Positions 6,317 through 6,427 of a DNA stretch of 6,427 nucleotides are shown piece after piece. Origin of the DNA: Hyphomicrobiales bacterium (GTDB lineage Bacteria > Pseudomonadota > Alphaproteobacteria > Rhizobiales > Kaistiaceae). Within the stretch, counting starts at the first letter, position 1; the number at the start of each line of letters is the position of its first letter. Location: contig JAFKJZ010000255.1 of the NCBI GenBank assembly GCA_017305815.1, positions 1-6,427 on the forward strand. The letters run 5' to 3'. The notes under the pieces are model-generated. The model ran no database searches and was not told where the DNA came from. It saw nothing but the letters and a program-made list of their open reading frames with translations. Position numbers and translations under genes: made by a program.

Positions 6317-6427
6317 ATGTCCCTGCGCGGCCTGTTTCTGTGCCTCGCCCTGATCATCCTCGCGGCGCTGGTTGCGCCGCGGGGAGCCTCGGCGCATGCG
6401 GCGCTCGTCTCGAGTGAGCCGGCGACA
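6317..6427 (+). CDS. CopC-like copper resistance protein, N-terminal fragment (window edge)
   Basis: Only the first 37 residues are present. A basic start and hydrophobic core (about 3-20) lead to a signal cleavage site after GASA (residues 23-26), giving a mature N-terminus HAALVSSEPAT. An N-terminal histidine followed by this HA-x-L-x-x-S-x-P pattern is the hallmark of CopC, where it is a copper ligand. The gene may continue as CopC alone or as a CopC-CopD fusion (YcnJ type); the window cannot tell. AAGGGG at 6305-6310, inside the end of the preceding gene, is a good ribosome binding site with a 6-nt gap. One codon separates it from the preceding TGA, so translation is likely coupled. Confidence 0.82.
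   Translation, partial: MSLRGLFLCLALIILAALVAPRGASAHAALVSSEPAT

Overview
The window looks like chromosomal DNA of a high-GC alphaproteobacterium, most likely of the Hyphomicrobiales (Rhizobiales). The evidence is a PleC/DivJ-type histidine kinase with the HELRTPLNAIIGFSEIM box, an alphaproteobacterial-style aminopeptidase N, a DUF2946/YcnI/CopC copper gene set, and what look like CcrM (GANTC) and CtrA sites in the one AT-richer intergenic region. There are no mobile elements, CRISPR arrays, tRNA or rRNA genes.

Layout. (1) 1-2320, minus strand: a membrane-bound, two-PAS sensor histidine kinase, complete at its N-terminus and cut by the window edge only a short way before its expected C-terminus. 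It resembles PleC, the phosphatase/kinase of the cell-fate regulator DivK. (2) 2321-2522: a 202-bp intergenic region holding hairpins behind pepN and the probable kinase promoter. Five of the eight GANTC sites I can find in the whole window lie within 84 bp here, and one of them lies inside a one-mismatch CtrA box. (3) 2523-5165, minus strand: complete pepN with all catalytic and zinc-binding residues. (4) 5166-5328: a 163-bp divergent intergenic region. (5) 5329-5715, 5795-6313 and 6317 to the window end, plus strand: a probable copper-handling operon made of a DUF2946 small membrane-anchored protein, a YcnI-like DUF1775 protein and the start of a CopC (or CopC-CopD fusion) protein.

How the parts work together. 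The three plus-strand genes form a co-directional exported copper set, with the last two separated by a single codon. pepN is a housekeeping peptidase that happens to be divergent from them. The kinase lies downstream of pepN but is probably transcribed from its own promoter. The most interesting observation is the clustering of putative methylation and CtrA sites in that promoter: it suggests that a PleC-like regulator feeding the CtrA pathway may itself be timed by CtrA and DNA methylation. I found no wholly unknown system. The gene families here are recognisable, and the novelty, if any, is regulatory.
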